NCBI GenBank assembly: GCA_964460345.1
Contig: CAYWRO010000017.1
Coordinates: forward strand, 1-57,700
DNA length: 57,700 nucleotides
Reading direction: 5' to 3'
From: CAYWRO01 sp964460345
GTDB lineage: Bacteria; Planctomycetota; Phycisphaerae; Phycisphaerales; UBA1924
Below, piece after piece: positions 23,344 to 31,808 of this stretch. Positions within the stretch are counted from its first letter, which is position 1, and each line of letters starts with the position of its first letter. The notes under the pieces were generated by a model, which made no database searches, had not been told where the DNA came from, and saw only the letters and a list, made by a program, of their open reading frames with translations. The position numbers were made by a program, and so were the translations under genes.

Positions 23344-26180
23344 TCACGGTCCGCTGCGGCGCAGCGCCTCCGCGCGCCAGCGCTCGGCCTCTTCCGTCTG
23401 ACCGACGCTCGCCAGCGCCTCCGCGAGCACGCCCGCCAGTGCGGCGTTGTTCTCGCCCAGCGCTGCAGCGCGCGTGAGCAGGTCCAGGCCCGTTTCCACT
23501 TCACCCGCCGCCAGATGCGCCTGTCCGGCGTCGTGCAGCACCGTCGGCGAATCCCCCGCATCCTGCGCTGCACGTGTGAAGCACTCAAGGCCCGCCCGGA
23601 TCAGGCTTTCGTCTCCCACGGCCAGCCCCGCGCTGAGAACCGCTCGCCCGACCTGCATCCGGTCCCACACGCTCAGTCCCGTCACTTGTGCCGCCGAAGC
23701 CAGCACCTCGCTCGCGCGGCGCATACGCCCGAGCTGCGCCAGCATCTGCGAAGACTCGATCAGCACGTTCGCCCGGGCTCCGCCGGCCTGCTCGCCATGC
23801 TCGATCGCCTCTTCCACCAGTGCCGCGGCGGCGTCCGGCTGTCCCCACCTGGCGCGCAGGGCTGCGCCGGTGAGGCGAACGCCTGGATCGCGCAGCCCAC
23901 GCTCGAGCGCCCGTTCCAACTCGGCTTCCGCTTCGACCTGCTTGCCGCAGGCGGCCAGGATCTCCGCCGCGCTCAGGCGGACCTGGGCTGTCGGGTGATG
24001 CGCCGCCAGCGCGCTTTCCACGCGGGCGAGCGCGCCCGGCTGATCGCCTGAGTTGATCAGGATGATCGCCGCCTGGATCTGCACGCCGGCATCGGTCGGC
24101 TGGGCCGCCGCNNNNNNNNNNNNNNNNNNNNNNNNNNNNNNNNNNNNNNNNNNNNNNNNNNNNNNNNNNNNNNNNNNNNNNNNNNNNNNNNNNNNNNNNN
24201 NNNNNNNNNNNTCAGGATGATCGCCGCCTGGATCTGCACGCCGGCATCGGTCGGCTGGGCCGCCGCGGCCCGCTCGGCCAGTTCGCGGCAGCGCCCTGCA
24301 TCCCCGACCTGGAGATGAAACCGGGCCGCCGCCAGATCCAGCGCCGCCTGTGCCGCTTTCTGGTTCTTGCCCGCAGCGGCGGGCGTCTCCCACACGCGCT
24401 GCGCCTCGGCTGCGCGTCCGGTCGACCGCAGATGCAGCGCCAGTTGCCGGCGCGCATCGACAAGGTCCGGATTCACCTCGACGGCGCGCTGGAGCAGCGC
24501 GACGATGTCGGCCTCGCCGCCTTCGGCCGCCATCGTGAGCATCAGCGCCTGCGAGACCAGTTCATCCGACGCTTCGCCGCGTTCGATGATCTGCCTGAGG
24601 ATGGCCAGGGCCTCCTCTGATCGCCCCAGCAGCACCAGGGCGTAGGCGTGCTGCAGCTTTGCCTCGCCGCGCACGCCGTAGCCGACCCCACGCGACCACC
24701 GTCCGTTGCTTTCGGCCGGGGCGGGTTCCCACGGCAGTCGCGCTGCCTGGAGATGGTTCGCAACGGCCGCGGCGAGCCGCTCCGTGCGCGCCCGCGGCAC
24801 GAACTCCGGCCGCAGCGCCGCCTGAATGGGCACATCCAGCCGGTTATGGGCCAGTCCCCCCTGCCAGAGGTGCCACCGGCCCAAGCCTCCCCAGGCCGCC
24901 GCGGCGAGCAAGAGCGTGCCGGCGCCGGCGAAGGCCACGCCGGCCGGCTTCCAGCGGCCCTTGAGCTTCAACTGGAGGTTCTGCACCTTGACGTTCGGCT
25001 GGCGGAGAAGCGACGTGAGCTTCCAGGTGACGAATGTGCCGATCCCCGCGAGCCCGACGGCCATCAGCATGGGCACGACATAGAAGAACTGCCGGAAGGC
25101 GAAGAACATCGCCAGGAAGAGGATCCCTGCCGCGATCTCTTCCGGCCAGGACAGGTCCCACCGGCGGGCGCGCTTTTCGGCCGCTTCTCGGGCGCTTGCT
25201 TCAGAGCCGGCGAGGACCTTTGCGCCGATGGCGGGCTTGCCGAAGCCGAAGTAGAGCGCATCGTTCGGGCATGCGCTGACGCAGTCGAGGCACTTCATGC
25301 ATCCGGGATCGATCACCATGCCGAAGTCGCGCACTTCTTCATGCACGCGCACGTTCGACGTGCACACCGCCGTGCAGTATCCGCATTCATCGCACGCATC
25401 GGTCACGCGGATGCGGCCCGGGGAGAGCTTGTCGAGCGGGGCGAAGAAGCCGCCGTAGGGACAGCCGTACGTGCAAAAGCCTTTGGCGCCCAGGAAGTAG
25501 ATCACCGCGAAGCCGACGACGAACAGGTAGGGGATGGCCAGGTACCACGGCACGAACGTGGCCCAGAAGTCCTCCACGATGAACTCATTGGTGAACCCGG
25601 TGAAGGGGGCGACGTCCTTCAGCCAGAAGGGCGTCTGCAACCCTGCGGCCTCCAGCGCTGGGAAGAGCGCGTGCCGCTTGAACGTCGGCCAGACGAACAT
25701 GTAGAGGGCCACGATCAAGGGGACCCACAGCAGCAGCCTCGATCGGAAGGGGCGCGGGTGGATGCCGCACTTCTTCATGATCCACGCGCACAGGTCCTGC
25801 AGCGCCACGACGTGGCAGGCCCATCCGCAGAAGTAGCGCCCGAAGATAAGCGTCGAGAGCAGCGCGAGGGCGAAGAACACGAAGCCGGCGTTGACGAGCC
25901 CGAGCTCCAGCGTCTGCATTGCTTCCGAGGGCTCGACCGGGGACATCGTCCTGCCCATGGCCATCCACAGCAGGACGTGAATGGCGATGAGCACATGGAC
26001 GCCGATCAGCACCGCCGCGCGCCACTTGCCCATTTTCGAGTAGGGCCGGGCACGCTCGGAGCGAACTTTGCGGCCTTTGCGATCGCCTTCGGGCGAGCCG
26101 GCGTTCAGAACGGGCAGGCTGACCCGCGCGGCGTCACACCGCCCCTTGCGCGCCCTTGTGGATGCTCTCGGCTTCGCCAC
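23344..26180 (-). CDS. Membrane polyferredoxin (NapH/CcoG-like 4Fe-4S protein) fused to a TPR domain, split by an assembly gap
   Basis: If the 100-N gap and one copy of its 55-bp flank are removed, one frame runs through and encodes about 893 aa. Hydrophobic segments lie at about residues 55-75, 95-115, 150-165, 215-235 and 345-375. FCGWACHVVALQD carries Cys118 and Cys122, as in NapH/CcoG-type proteins. Two ferredoxin clusters follow (CDECGYCTAVC near 260 and CMKCLDCVSACP near 290-303). Another helix near 430 precedes a TPR-rich C-terminal half (about 475-893). It probably transfers electrons across or at the inner membrane, with the TPR part as a docking scaffold. The GTG at 26180 is a weak start; the ATG at 26033, just before the first helix, is an alternative. 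Neither has an SD. Confidence 0.85.
24057..24111. repeat. Left copy of the 55-bp sequence flanking the gap
   Basis: Identical to 24212-24266. The two copies are the overlapping ends of neighbouring contigs rather than a biological duplication. Confidence 0.9.
24112..24211. other. Scaffold gap of 100 N
   Basis: Exactly 100 undetermined bases. The flanks are the same 55 bp, and collapsing 155 bp restores the reading frame of the polyferredoxin-TPR gene, so the gap probably contains no missing sequence. Confidence 0.95.
24212..24266. repeat. Right copy of the 55-bp sequence flanking the gap
   Basis: Identical to 24057-24111; see the gap entry. Confidence 0.9.
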
Positions 26181-26288
26181 GATCGATCATTCGTCCAGCC
26201 CCGCCCGGCCCCGCCAGAAGACCACGCTCATACGGCCCGCCCCGATCCGCCGTTCACCCCCTCCGCCCGTGCCGAGGCGCCCGGCCTG

Positions 26289-27149
26289 CTACTTCCCGGC
26301 CAGACGATCCCGCACCATCCACACCTCCGGGAAGAGGCGGATCTGGAGCGTCCCGGCGAGGTATTTCGCCCCGGCCGAACCTCCCGTGCCCATGCCGCCT
26401 CCGATCATGCGTTCCACCATCTTCACGTGGCCGAAACGCCAGATCTGGAACCGTTCCTCAAACTCCAAAAAGTGCTCGGCGACACGGAACTGCGGGTAGT
26501 ACCGGTCGCTATCGCGATAGAGCTTCTCCATCGCGTCGAGCACCTGCTCGTTGGCTTCGTGCGGCTGGGAGGTGTCGCGGTTGAGGACGGCCTCGGGAAT
26601 TTCAAACCCGGCCCGCGACAGGTGCCGCATGAAGTGGTCGTACACGGTGGGCGCATCGAGGAACTTGGCCATCTCCTGCCGCGCGGCGTCGTCCTCGCCG
26701 ACCAGCTTGAGCATCTTCGGGTTCTTCGCGCCGCAGAGGAACTCAAGCTGCCGGAACTGCACGGACTGGAAGCCGCTGGCCGGGGCGAGCTGGTCGCGGA
26801 ACGTGGCGAAGTCCACGCTGAACATGGTCTCCAGCACGGGGAGCTGCTCGATGAGCAGCGCCTGGATCTTGTGGATCCGGTCAAACAGATGGGCCGCCCG
26901 GAGGGCCTGCGTGTCGAGCTGATCATCCGAGGGGGGCGTCAGCCGGCGGCAGATCTCCATCACCTCGTGCAGCATCTGCCGAAACCAGAGTTCGTAGACC
27001 TGGTGGCTGATGATGAAGAGGGTTTCATCGTGGGCGGCGGGCCCGGCGAGGGGCTTCTGCAGCGAGAGCAACTGCGGGATTTTGAGGTAGGAGCCGTAGG
27101 TGAGCTTTTCGGAGTGATAGATGAGGTTGTCGGGTGTTTCGGGGGGCAT
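26289..27149 (-). CDS. Tryptophan 2,3-dioxygenase
   Basis: A 286-aa protein matching bacterial heme tryptophan 2,3-dioxygenase, which opens the indole ring to give N-formylkynurenine. Visible features are LTYGSYLKIPQLLSLQ, ETLFIISHQVYELWFRQMLHE (distal His), FQSVQFRQLEFLCG, and the proximal-His and substrate-loop region WRFGHVKMVERMIGG followed by GTGGSAGAKYL. The length agrees with the family (about 280 aa). I chose the ATG at 27149 because TACAAT lies exactly 6 nt upstream. An ATG at 27170 would add 7 residues, and the longer open frame would add the minisatellite-encoded stretch, which has no TDO character. No other kynurenine-pathway gene is nearby. Confidence 0.92.
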   Translation of the reverse strand: MPPETPDNLIYHSEKLTYGSYLKIPQLLSLQKPLAGPAAHDETLFIISHQVYELWFRQMLHEVMEICRRLTPPSDDQLDTQALRAAHLFDRIHKIQALLIEQLPVLETMFSVDFATFRDQLAPASGFQSVQFRQLEFLCGAKNPKMLKLVGEDDAARQEMAKFLDAPTVYDHFMRHLSRAGFEIPEAVLNRDTSQPHEANEQVLDAMEKLYRDSDRYYPQFRVAEHFLEFEERFQIWRFGHVKMVERMIGGGMGTGGSAGAKYLAGTLQIRLFPEVWMVRDRLAGK

Positions 27150-27155
27150 GGGGGG

Positions 27156-27161
27156 ATTGTA
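27156..27161 (-). promoter_or_regulatory. TAnnnT -10-like element of tdo
   Basis: TACAAT on the minus strand, then CCCCCC (6 nt) and the ATG at 27149. It decides the start of the tryptophan dioxygenase gene. Confidence 0.6.
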
Positions 27162-27297
27162 GAGTGGCATGTCCGAAGTGGTGTGCGCCGCCGGGCGCGG
27201 CGGCGCGGCAACGTCCTCCCCGTTATCAGCGGTTGGGACGGCTCCAACGGCCTTCGCGGCCTGCCAGGGGGGATGGGCGTCCGGATAACACTCGTCC

Positions 27298-27528
27298 AAC
27301 GTGACGCTGGAGGCCTCAAACGTCACGCTGGAGGCCCCAAACGTCGCGCTGGAGGCCTCAAACGTGGCGCTGGGGGCCTCAAACGTGGCGCTGGAGGCCT
27401 CAAACGTGGCGCTGGAGACCTCAAACATGGCGCTGGAGGCCTCAACCATGGCGCTGGACGTCGCAAACATCGCGCTGGACATCTCAAGGGCGAGGGCGGA
27501 CGCCTCACGCGCAGCGCTGGATGCGTCT
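27298..27528. repeat. 21-bp minisatellite, 11 units
   Basis: The consensus unit is AACGTGGCGCTGGAGGCCTC plus A. Units 1-7 differ from it by few bases; units 8-11 drift progressively toward the SDR side. On the plus strand it would read as the heptapeptide NVALEAS with conservative changes (V/M/I, E/D), on the minus strand as SSATFEA. Unit edges are at 27298, 27319, 27340 and every 21 bp after. Confidence 0.9.
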
Positions 27529-27601
27529 CGGATGATGCGACCCCCATCCGACGGGCGTCGGGGGCCGGTAGGGAGGGGAAAAGGCCAAGAGCAGGCGCCG
27601 G

Positions 27602-27607
27602 TATGAT
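27602..27607 (+). promoter_or_regulatory. TAnnnT -10-like element of the SDR gene
   Basis: TATGAT, 5-nt spacer (ccgcc), ATG at 27613; no SD. Confidence 0.55.
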
Positions 27608-27612
27608 CCGCC

Positions 27613-28422
27613 ATGGATCTTTCATTGAACGGTCGGCGGGCGATTGTGTGCGGTTCGACGCAGGGGATCGGGCACGCGTGCGCGGTGGAGCTGGCGCTGC
27701 TGGGGGCCTCGGTGACGCTGCTGGCGCGCGATCAAGAGCGGTTGAAGGTCGCCGCCCGGGCGCTGCCGCGGCCGGCGGAGACCAGCGGGCAGAGCCACGA
27801 CTGGGTGGTCGCGGACTTCTCCCAGGCCAAGGAGGTGGAGGAGGCGGTCCGCCAGGCGATCAGCCCGGAGGCGCCGTGCCACATCCTGATCAACAACACG
27901 GGCGGCCCGCCGGGGGGGCCGATCATCGATGCGGATGCGGAGGCCTTCCGCAAGGCGTTCGATGCGCACGTCATCAACAACCAGACGTTGGTGCGCGCGT
28001 GCCTGCCGGGGATGAAGGCCGCTGACGATGGGCGCGGGTATGGGCGGATCATCAACATCATCTCGACGAGCGTGAAGGCGCCCATCCCGGGCCTCGGGGT
28101 GTCAAACACGATCCGGGCCGCGGTGGCGAGCTGGGCCAAGACGCTCGCCGGGGAGCTCGCGCCTTTCGGGATTACAGTGAACAACGTGCTGCCGGGGTTC
28201 ACGGACACGGCGCGGCTGAAGTCGCTCTTCGAGGCACGCGCGAAGCGGGAGGGAAAGACGCTGGAGCAGGTGACCGCCGCGGCGGTGGCGGCGATTCCGA
28301 TGGGCCGGCTGGGGCTTGCCGAGGAAGTCGCGGCGGCGGCGGCGTTCCTGGCGACGCCCGCGGCGGCGTACATCACCGGGATCAATCTGCCGGTGGATGG
28401 GGGGAGGACGCAGTCGCTGTAG
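27613..28422 (+). CDS. SDR-family oxidoreductase with degraded catalytic motif
   Basis: A 269-aa Rossmann-fold protein of classical SDR length. The cofactor motif is GSTQGIG (about residues 14-20), NNTGG follows strand 4, and IISTSVKAP supplies the Ser. The usual YxxxK is replaced: GLGVSNTIRAAVASWAKTLA has Ser where Tyr and Arg where Lys are expected. A known SDR subgroup, annotated as 3-oxoacyl-ACP-reductase-like, shares this SNxxR pattern, so the change is not a sequencing error. The C-terminus YITGINLPVDGGR is typical. The substrate is unknown and it may not be an ordinary reductase. Confidence 0.88.
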   Translation: MDLSLNGRRAIVCGSTQGIGHACAVELALLGASVTLLARDQERLKVAARALPRPAETSGQSHDWVVADFSQAKEVEEAVRQAISPEAPCHILINNTGGPPGGPIIDADAEAFRKAFDAHVINNQTLVRACLPGMKAADDGRGYGRIINIISTSVKAPIPGLGVSNTIRAAVASWAKTLAGELAPFGITVNNVLPGFTDTARLKSLFEARAKREGKTLEQVTAAAVAAIPMGRLGLAEEVAAAAAFLATPAAAYITGINLPVDGGRTQSL

Positions 28423-28537
28423 GAAAGCAGCAAAGCAGAAAAACAGCAAATGAAGGTGGGGAGGAATGACGATTGATGAATGAGGAATGAGGAAATCGGG
28501 AAAGTGGGCACCCGATTGTGCGCGGTTGCACGTTTTG

Positions 28538-28646
28538 CGAGAGCTTGCGCTCTCGTCTCTGAAGGACGGAGGTGTGGGCGCACAGGCACGGCTTGCCGCG
28601 GCATTGGTGGCGAGCTGACGGGCTCGCACCGCCTTGAAAGGCGGTG
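28538..28646. repeat. Two hairpins between convergent SDR and Nudix genes
   Basis: CGAGAGC-TTGC-GCTCTCG at 28538-28555 and CACCGCC-TTGAAA-GGCGGTG at 28627-28646. Neither has a T-run; they may act as weak terminators for the two convergent genes. The rest of 28423-28651 holds nothing recognisable. Confidence 0.5.
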
Positions 28647-28651
28647 CCACG

Positions 28652-29404
28652 TTATGGCCAGAGGAAGCGGATGAGGGCCTGGGTCATGAGACTGAGGTGA
28701 GGGAAGGTCGCGAGGTTGGTGAGGGGGAGCCAGCGGGTTTCGGAATACTCCCAGCAGGATTCGCGGTGGGGCGGATTGGCCGGATCGATGTCTCCGATGT
28801 CGATCTGCACGATGACATCGACGCTTGGCGCGTGGATGTCTTCGCAGATGGCGACGGCGCGCATCGCGCGGCCGCCCAGCGCAACGCCGAGCTCTTCTTC
28901 GCCCTCAGCAATGAGGGCGGCGCGGACCGCATCGACGCGGAAGTGGGCTCCTGCCCGCTGGTTCGCCTGGTCGCTCAGGCCATGGTCGATGCCTCCCGCG
29001 GGTGCGAACTCCCACATGCCGGGATACACCCGCGTCGTCTCGCCGCGACGGGCCAGGAGGGCGTGCTGGATGCCGCGGGCATCGCGGCCGGTGAGAATGC
29101 CGTTGACGCCGAGCATGCGCGCGCCGGTCTGCACCCATCCGGCCGCGGCGAGGTAGCGGTACGTCGCGCGGGCGCAGCGGATGTGCGCGGCGGAGACGTC
29201 GTAATCCAGAACGGTGAGCATGGGGCCGTCAAAGAGACGCGGATTGCCGCGCTTGAGCGTGGCCCACGCGGCGTCGACGTCGCGGCGGATGTCCGGGGAG
29301 AGGCGCGCGGCCAGATCCGGTTCTTCGATGCTGATGGCAAGGCCCGGGCCCGGTTCCGGGAGCCGGGCCACGGAGATACCCGGAATGTCCGGCCACGTTC
29401 TCAC
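28652..29404 (-). CDS. Nudix-like hydrolase
   Basis: A 250-aa protein. The region YPGMWEFAPAGGIDHG, then AALIAEGEEELGV, corresponds to a Nudix box: the glutamates (AEGEEELG) are present, but the Arg of the usual REUxEExGU is an Ala and the spacing after the first Gly is longer than usual. It probably hydrolyses a nucleoside diphosphate derivative; the substrate cannot be inferred. The GTG at 29404 overlaps the TGA of ybaB (GTGA), so it is the last gene of the dnaX operon. Confidence 0.75.
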   Translation of the reverse strand: MRTWPDIPGISVARLPEPGPGLAISIEEPDLAARLSPDIRRDVDAAWATLKRGNPRLFDGPMLTVLDYDVSAAHIRCARATYRYLAAAGWVQTGARMLGVNGILTGRDARGIQHALLARRGETTRVYPGMWEFAPAGGIDHGLSDQANQRAGAHFRVDAVRAALIAEGEEELGVALGGRAMRAVAICEDIHAPSVDVIVQIDIGDIDPANPPHRESCWEYSETRWLPLTNLATFPHLSLMTQALIRFLWP

Positions 29405-29781
29405 GCCGGGCCGAGCAGGTTCGACAACCCCGGCATCGCCGGCAACCCGAGGGCGCCCATCTCACGCTCGACGATCCGTCGCGCCTCGTCGCGCGCCTTG
29501 CGCAGCGCATCGTTGGTCGCATCGCGAATGAGCGATTCGGCCATTGCGCGGCTCGATTCGTCCGCGTTCAGGTTCGCGGCCATGACGGGCTCCAGCACGA
29601 CCTCGCGCACTTCCATCGTGCCGCTGGCGATCACCTTCACGATCCCGCCCCCGCTTTCACCCGTGACGCGCAACTGTTCCAGCTCGCGCTTCACACGCTC
29701 GGCGGCCTCCTTCAGCCGATCCTGATTCTTCATCAGCCCGGCAAGCATCCCCGCCATCTTCATCTGATCGAACATGCTCAT
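29401..29781 (-). CDS. ybaB: YbaB/EbfC family nucleoid-associated protein
   Basis: A 126-aa protein: MFDQMKMAGMLAGLMKNQDRLKEA, then GIVKVIASGTMEVREVVLEP and the C-terminal helix with DATNDALRKARDEAR. These are the hallmarks of the small dimeric YbaB/EbfC DNA-binding proteins. The position directly after dnaX is the classical bacterial arrangement. GGGGA lies before the ATG at 29781; an ATG two codons later is also possible. Confidence 0.92.
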   Translation of the reverse strand: MSMFDQMKMAGMLAGLMKNQDRLKEAAERVKRELEQLRVTGESGGGIVKVIASGTMEVREVVLEPVMAANLNADESSRAMAESLIRDATNDALRKARDEARRIVEREMGALGLPAMPGLSNLLGPA

Positions 29782-29816
29782 GCGTGTCCCCGTCTGCACT
29801 CAGGAGTGTCGCGCCG

Positions 29817-31694
29817 TCACTCGGACCGCGGCACAATATTCACAATCCGCGCGTTGAAGAGCGACAACGCTTCCTGCACCAGTGGGTCCGAAGTCACCGC
29901 ATCCGGATCAACGGTGGGAGCCTGCAACTGCTCTTCGGCTTCCGCATTGCTCGCCACTTCGCGCACCGCATCCGCCGCCGAGCTTGATTCTGCGCCCGCC
30001 TCGTCAGCCTGCCCATCCGGCGTCTCGCCTTCCGCCGCGGCCGGTTCCTCCTGAACGTCCAGTTCGACGGTCATCGGTCCGCCCGCCACCTGCCGGCACA
30101 ACTCCTCGATCGCCCGCACGCGCGTCCGCACCGCCGCCGCCATCATTGACGAACAGCCGAGCGTGATCCGCCCCGCCTCGAGCCCCTTCACCTCAACGCG
30201 GCTCAGCACTGGCACCAGCGCCGGCTTCGCCTGCGCCGCCACGCGCACGCCCTCCCAGAAAGACACCGGCCCGACCTCCACCCCGAGCACCGTTGGCTCA
30301 AGCGGCTCATCAACGTCCGGCTCTGCCGCGTCGGCCTCTGCTTCCCCACCGCGCGCCGTATCGCCCGCATCGCCTCCGACCGCGGCGGGCCGCTCCACCA
30401 GCGGCCTCTCACGCGAGGAATCCGCGGCCGCCGCGGCGACGGACGTTTCCCTGGCTACCTGCTCCGGGCCGTTGTTGTGTTCCGCGGCACGCTCACGCCC
30501 GGGATTGAGCATGCCTGCGGTTTTTCCCGCGGGGCCTCCCGCCCCTCGCGCCGCTCCACCCGGCGGCCCCGCCCGGCCGCCGCCCCCTGCGACGATCGCC
30601 GCGGCGTCGGCGAACTTCTCCGCCAGGGCCAGTCGGACGACCAGGGCGTCCAGCAGCGCCCGCGGCGCGGAGCTCAGCCTCGCGTTACGGCCCACCGCAT
30701 CACACAGGGCGATCATGTGCGACAACGCGGCGGCGTCGAACCGCGCCGCCAGCGCGCCCGCCTCCTGGCGCGCTTCGCCGGTGATCTCTACCAGGTCCGT
30801 TTCCGCTCCGCATGCGCTCATCACCATCAGGTCACGTAGCCCGTCGGCGATGGAGCCCACCAGTTGCTCAGGTCCGATCCCCTTGTTGAGGAGCTGTTCC
30901 GCTCGGGCCAGGGCCGCCGCGGCGTCCCCATCGGCAAAGGCTTCGAGCAAGGCCAGGATGAGCGTCCGGTCCGGCAGGCCGAGCAGGTCTTCCAGCAGCT
31001 TGACGGTGAGCTTCTTGTCACCGGCTGCCATGAGCCGGTCAAGCAGGGAGAGCGCATCGCGCATCGACCCTTCGCCCAGGCGAGCGACCATGTGCAGCAG
31101 GTCCGGCTCCGCCTGGAGCTTCTCCTTGTCGATGATCTCCTTGAGATGCTCGGCGATCTTCGCGGTCGGAATGTTCTTGAAGTCGAAGCGCTGGCAGCGG
31201 CTCTGAATGGTGGCGGGGACCTTGTGGGTCTCGGTGGTGCACAGGATGAAAACGACATGCTCCGGCGGCTCCTCCATCGTCTTGAGGAGGGCGTTGAACG
31301 CCTGGATGGAGAGCATGTGCACTTCGTCGATGATGTACACCTTGTAGCGGCCGCGCAGGGGGCGATAGACACTGTTGGCGATGAGCTCGCGCGCGTTCTC
31401 AACGCTGTTGTGGCTCGCCGCGTCGATTTCGATCACATCGGTGTCGCGGCCGGTCATGATGGCCTTGGCGACCTCGGAAATCTCGTTGCCCTTCTCATCA
31501 ACCGCGTTGAGCGCCTTGGCGAAAATCCGGGCCATCGACGTCTTGCCGACCCCCCGCGTCCCGCAGAACAGGTACGCATGCGCGACCCGGTCCTCCTTGA
31601 TCGAGTTCTGCAGCGTCCGCGCAATCGGCTCCTGGCCGACCACGGTGTCAAAGGAGGTCGAGCGGTACTTGCGGGCGAGGACGGTGTAGGCCAT
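29817..31694 (-). CDS. dnaX: DNA polymerase III subunit gamma/tau, without the zinc-binding cysteines
   Basis: A 625-aa clamp-loader ATPase. Walker A is GTRGVGKTS (45-53), Walker B YIIDEVHML and sensor 1/arginine finger LCTTETHKVPATIQSRCQRF. The C-terminal third is an Ala/Gly/Glu-rich linker plus a tau-like end. In E. coli DnaX four cysteines bind zinc in a loop after the Walker A helix. Here the equivalent loop (residues 64-85, AVDEKGNEISEVAKAIMTGR and onward) has no cysteine. The ATG at 31694 matches the MAYTVLARKYR family start and has TACAAT 8 nt upstream. It heads an operon with ybaB (35-nt gap) and the Nudix gene. Confidence 0.95.
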   Translation of the reverse strand: MAYTVLARKYRSTSFDTVVGQEPIARTLQNSIKEDRVAHAYLFCGTRGVGKTSMARIFAKALNAVDEKGNEISEVAKAIMTGRDTDVIEIDAASHNSVENARELIANSVYRPLRGRYKVYIIDEVHMLSIQAFNALLKTMEEPPEHVVFILCTTETHKVPATIQSRCQRFDFKNIPTAKIAEHLKEIIDKEKLQAEPDLLHMVARLGEGSMRDALSLLDRLMAAGDKKLTVKLLEDLLGLPDRTLILALLEAFADGDAAAALARAEQLLNKGIGPEQLVGSIADGLRDLMVMSACGAETDLVEITGEARQEAGALAARFDAAALSHMIALCDAVGRNARLSSAPRALLDALVVRLALAEKFADAAAIVAGGGGRAGPPGGAARGAGGPAGKTAGMLNPGRERAAEHNNGPEQVARETSVAAAAADSSRERPLVERPAAVGGDAGDTARGGEAEADAAEPDVDEPLEPTVLGVEVGPVSFWEGVRVAAQAKPALVPVLSRVEVKGLEAGRITLGCSSMMAAAVRTRVRAIEELCRQVAGGPMTVELDVQEEPAAAEGETPDGQADEAGAESSSAADAVREVASNAEAEEQLQAPTVDPDAVTSDPLVQEALSLFNARIVNIVPRSE

Positions 31695-31702
31695 AACGGG
31701 GG

Positions 31703-31708
31703 ATTGTA
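31703..31708 (-). promoter_or_regulatory. TAnnnT -10-like element of dnaX
   Basis: TACAAT on the minus strand, 8-nt spacer (CCCCCGTT), ATG at 31694. Confidence 0.5.
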
Positions 31709-31808
31709 GGTGCGGCCTTTCGGCCCTACTCGCCCCTGTTTCGCTGCTGCTGAGCTCCGGGGGGACGGGCAGATGCCTGCGGCTCTCCATGAATGGAGTG
31801 GTTTCCGG

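Larger units (their letters stand above)
27150..27612. other. Divergent intergenic region with a minisatellite
   Basis: Lies between the divergent tdo and SDR genes. Holds the two leaderless-type promoters at its edges and the 21-bp tandem repeat at 27298-27528. Several frames are open across it because the repeat is GC-rich and its unit is a multiple of three; none is convincingly coding. Confidence 0.5.

Noticed and set aside
24057..24266. A real 55-bp direct repeat or insertion target-site duplication
   Set aside because: The intervening sequence is exactly 100 N and the frame is restored by collapsing the copies, which points to assembly overlap.
27298..27528. CRISPR array
   Set aside because: Units are contiguous 21-bp repeats without spacers and no cas genes are near.
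27301..27606. Heptad-repeat ORF on the plus strand ending 6 nt before the SDR gene
   Set aside because: No SD or TAnnnT before its GTG, and other frames over the repeat are equally open; kept as a finding but not annotated as a CDS.
27150..27614. N-terminal extension of tryptophan dioxygenase through the minisatellite
   Set aside because: The family starts near 27149, where a TACAAT sits at leaderless distance; the extension is low complexity.
24648..28025. A plus-strand open frame of about 1125 codons
   Set aside because: It lies antisense to the polyferredoxin and tdo genes, crosses the minisatellite and has His/Arg/Glu-rich composition without domains: a GC-rich shadow frame.
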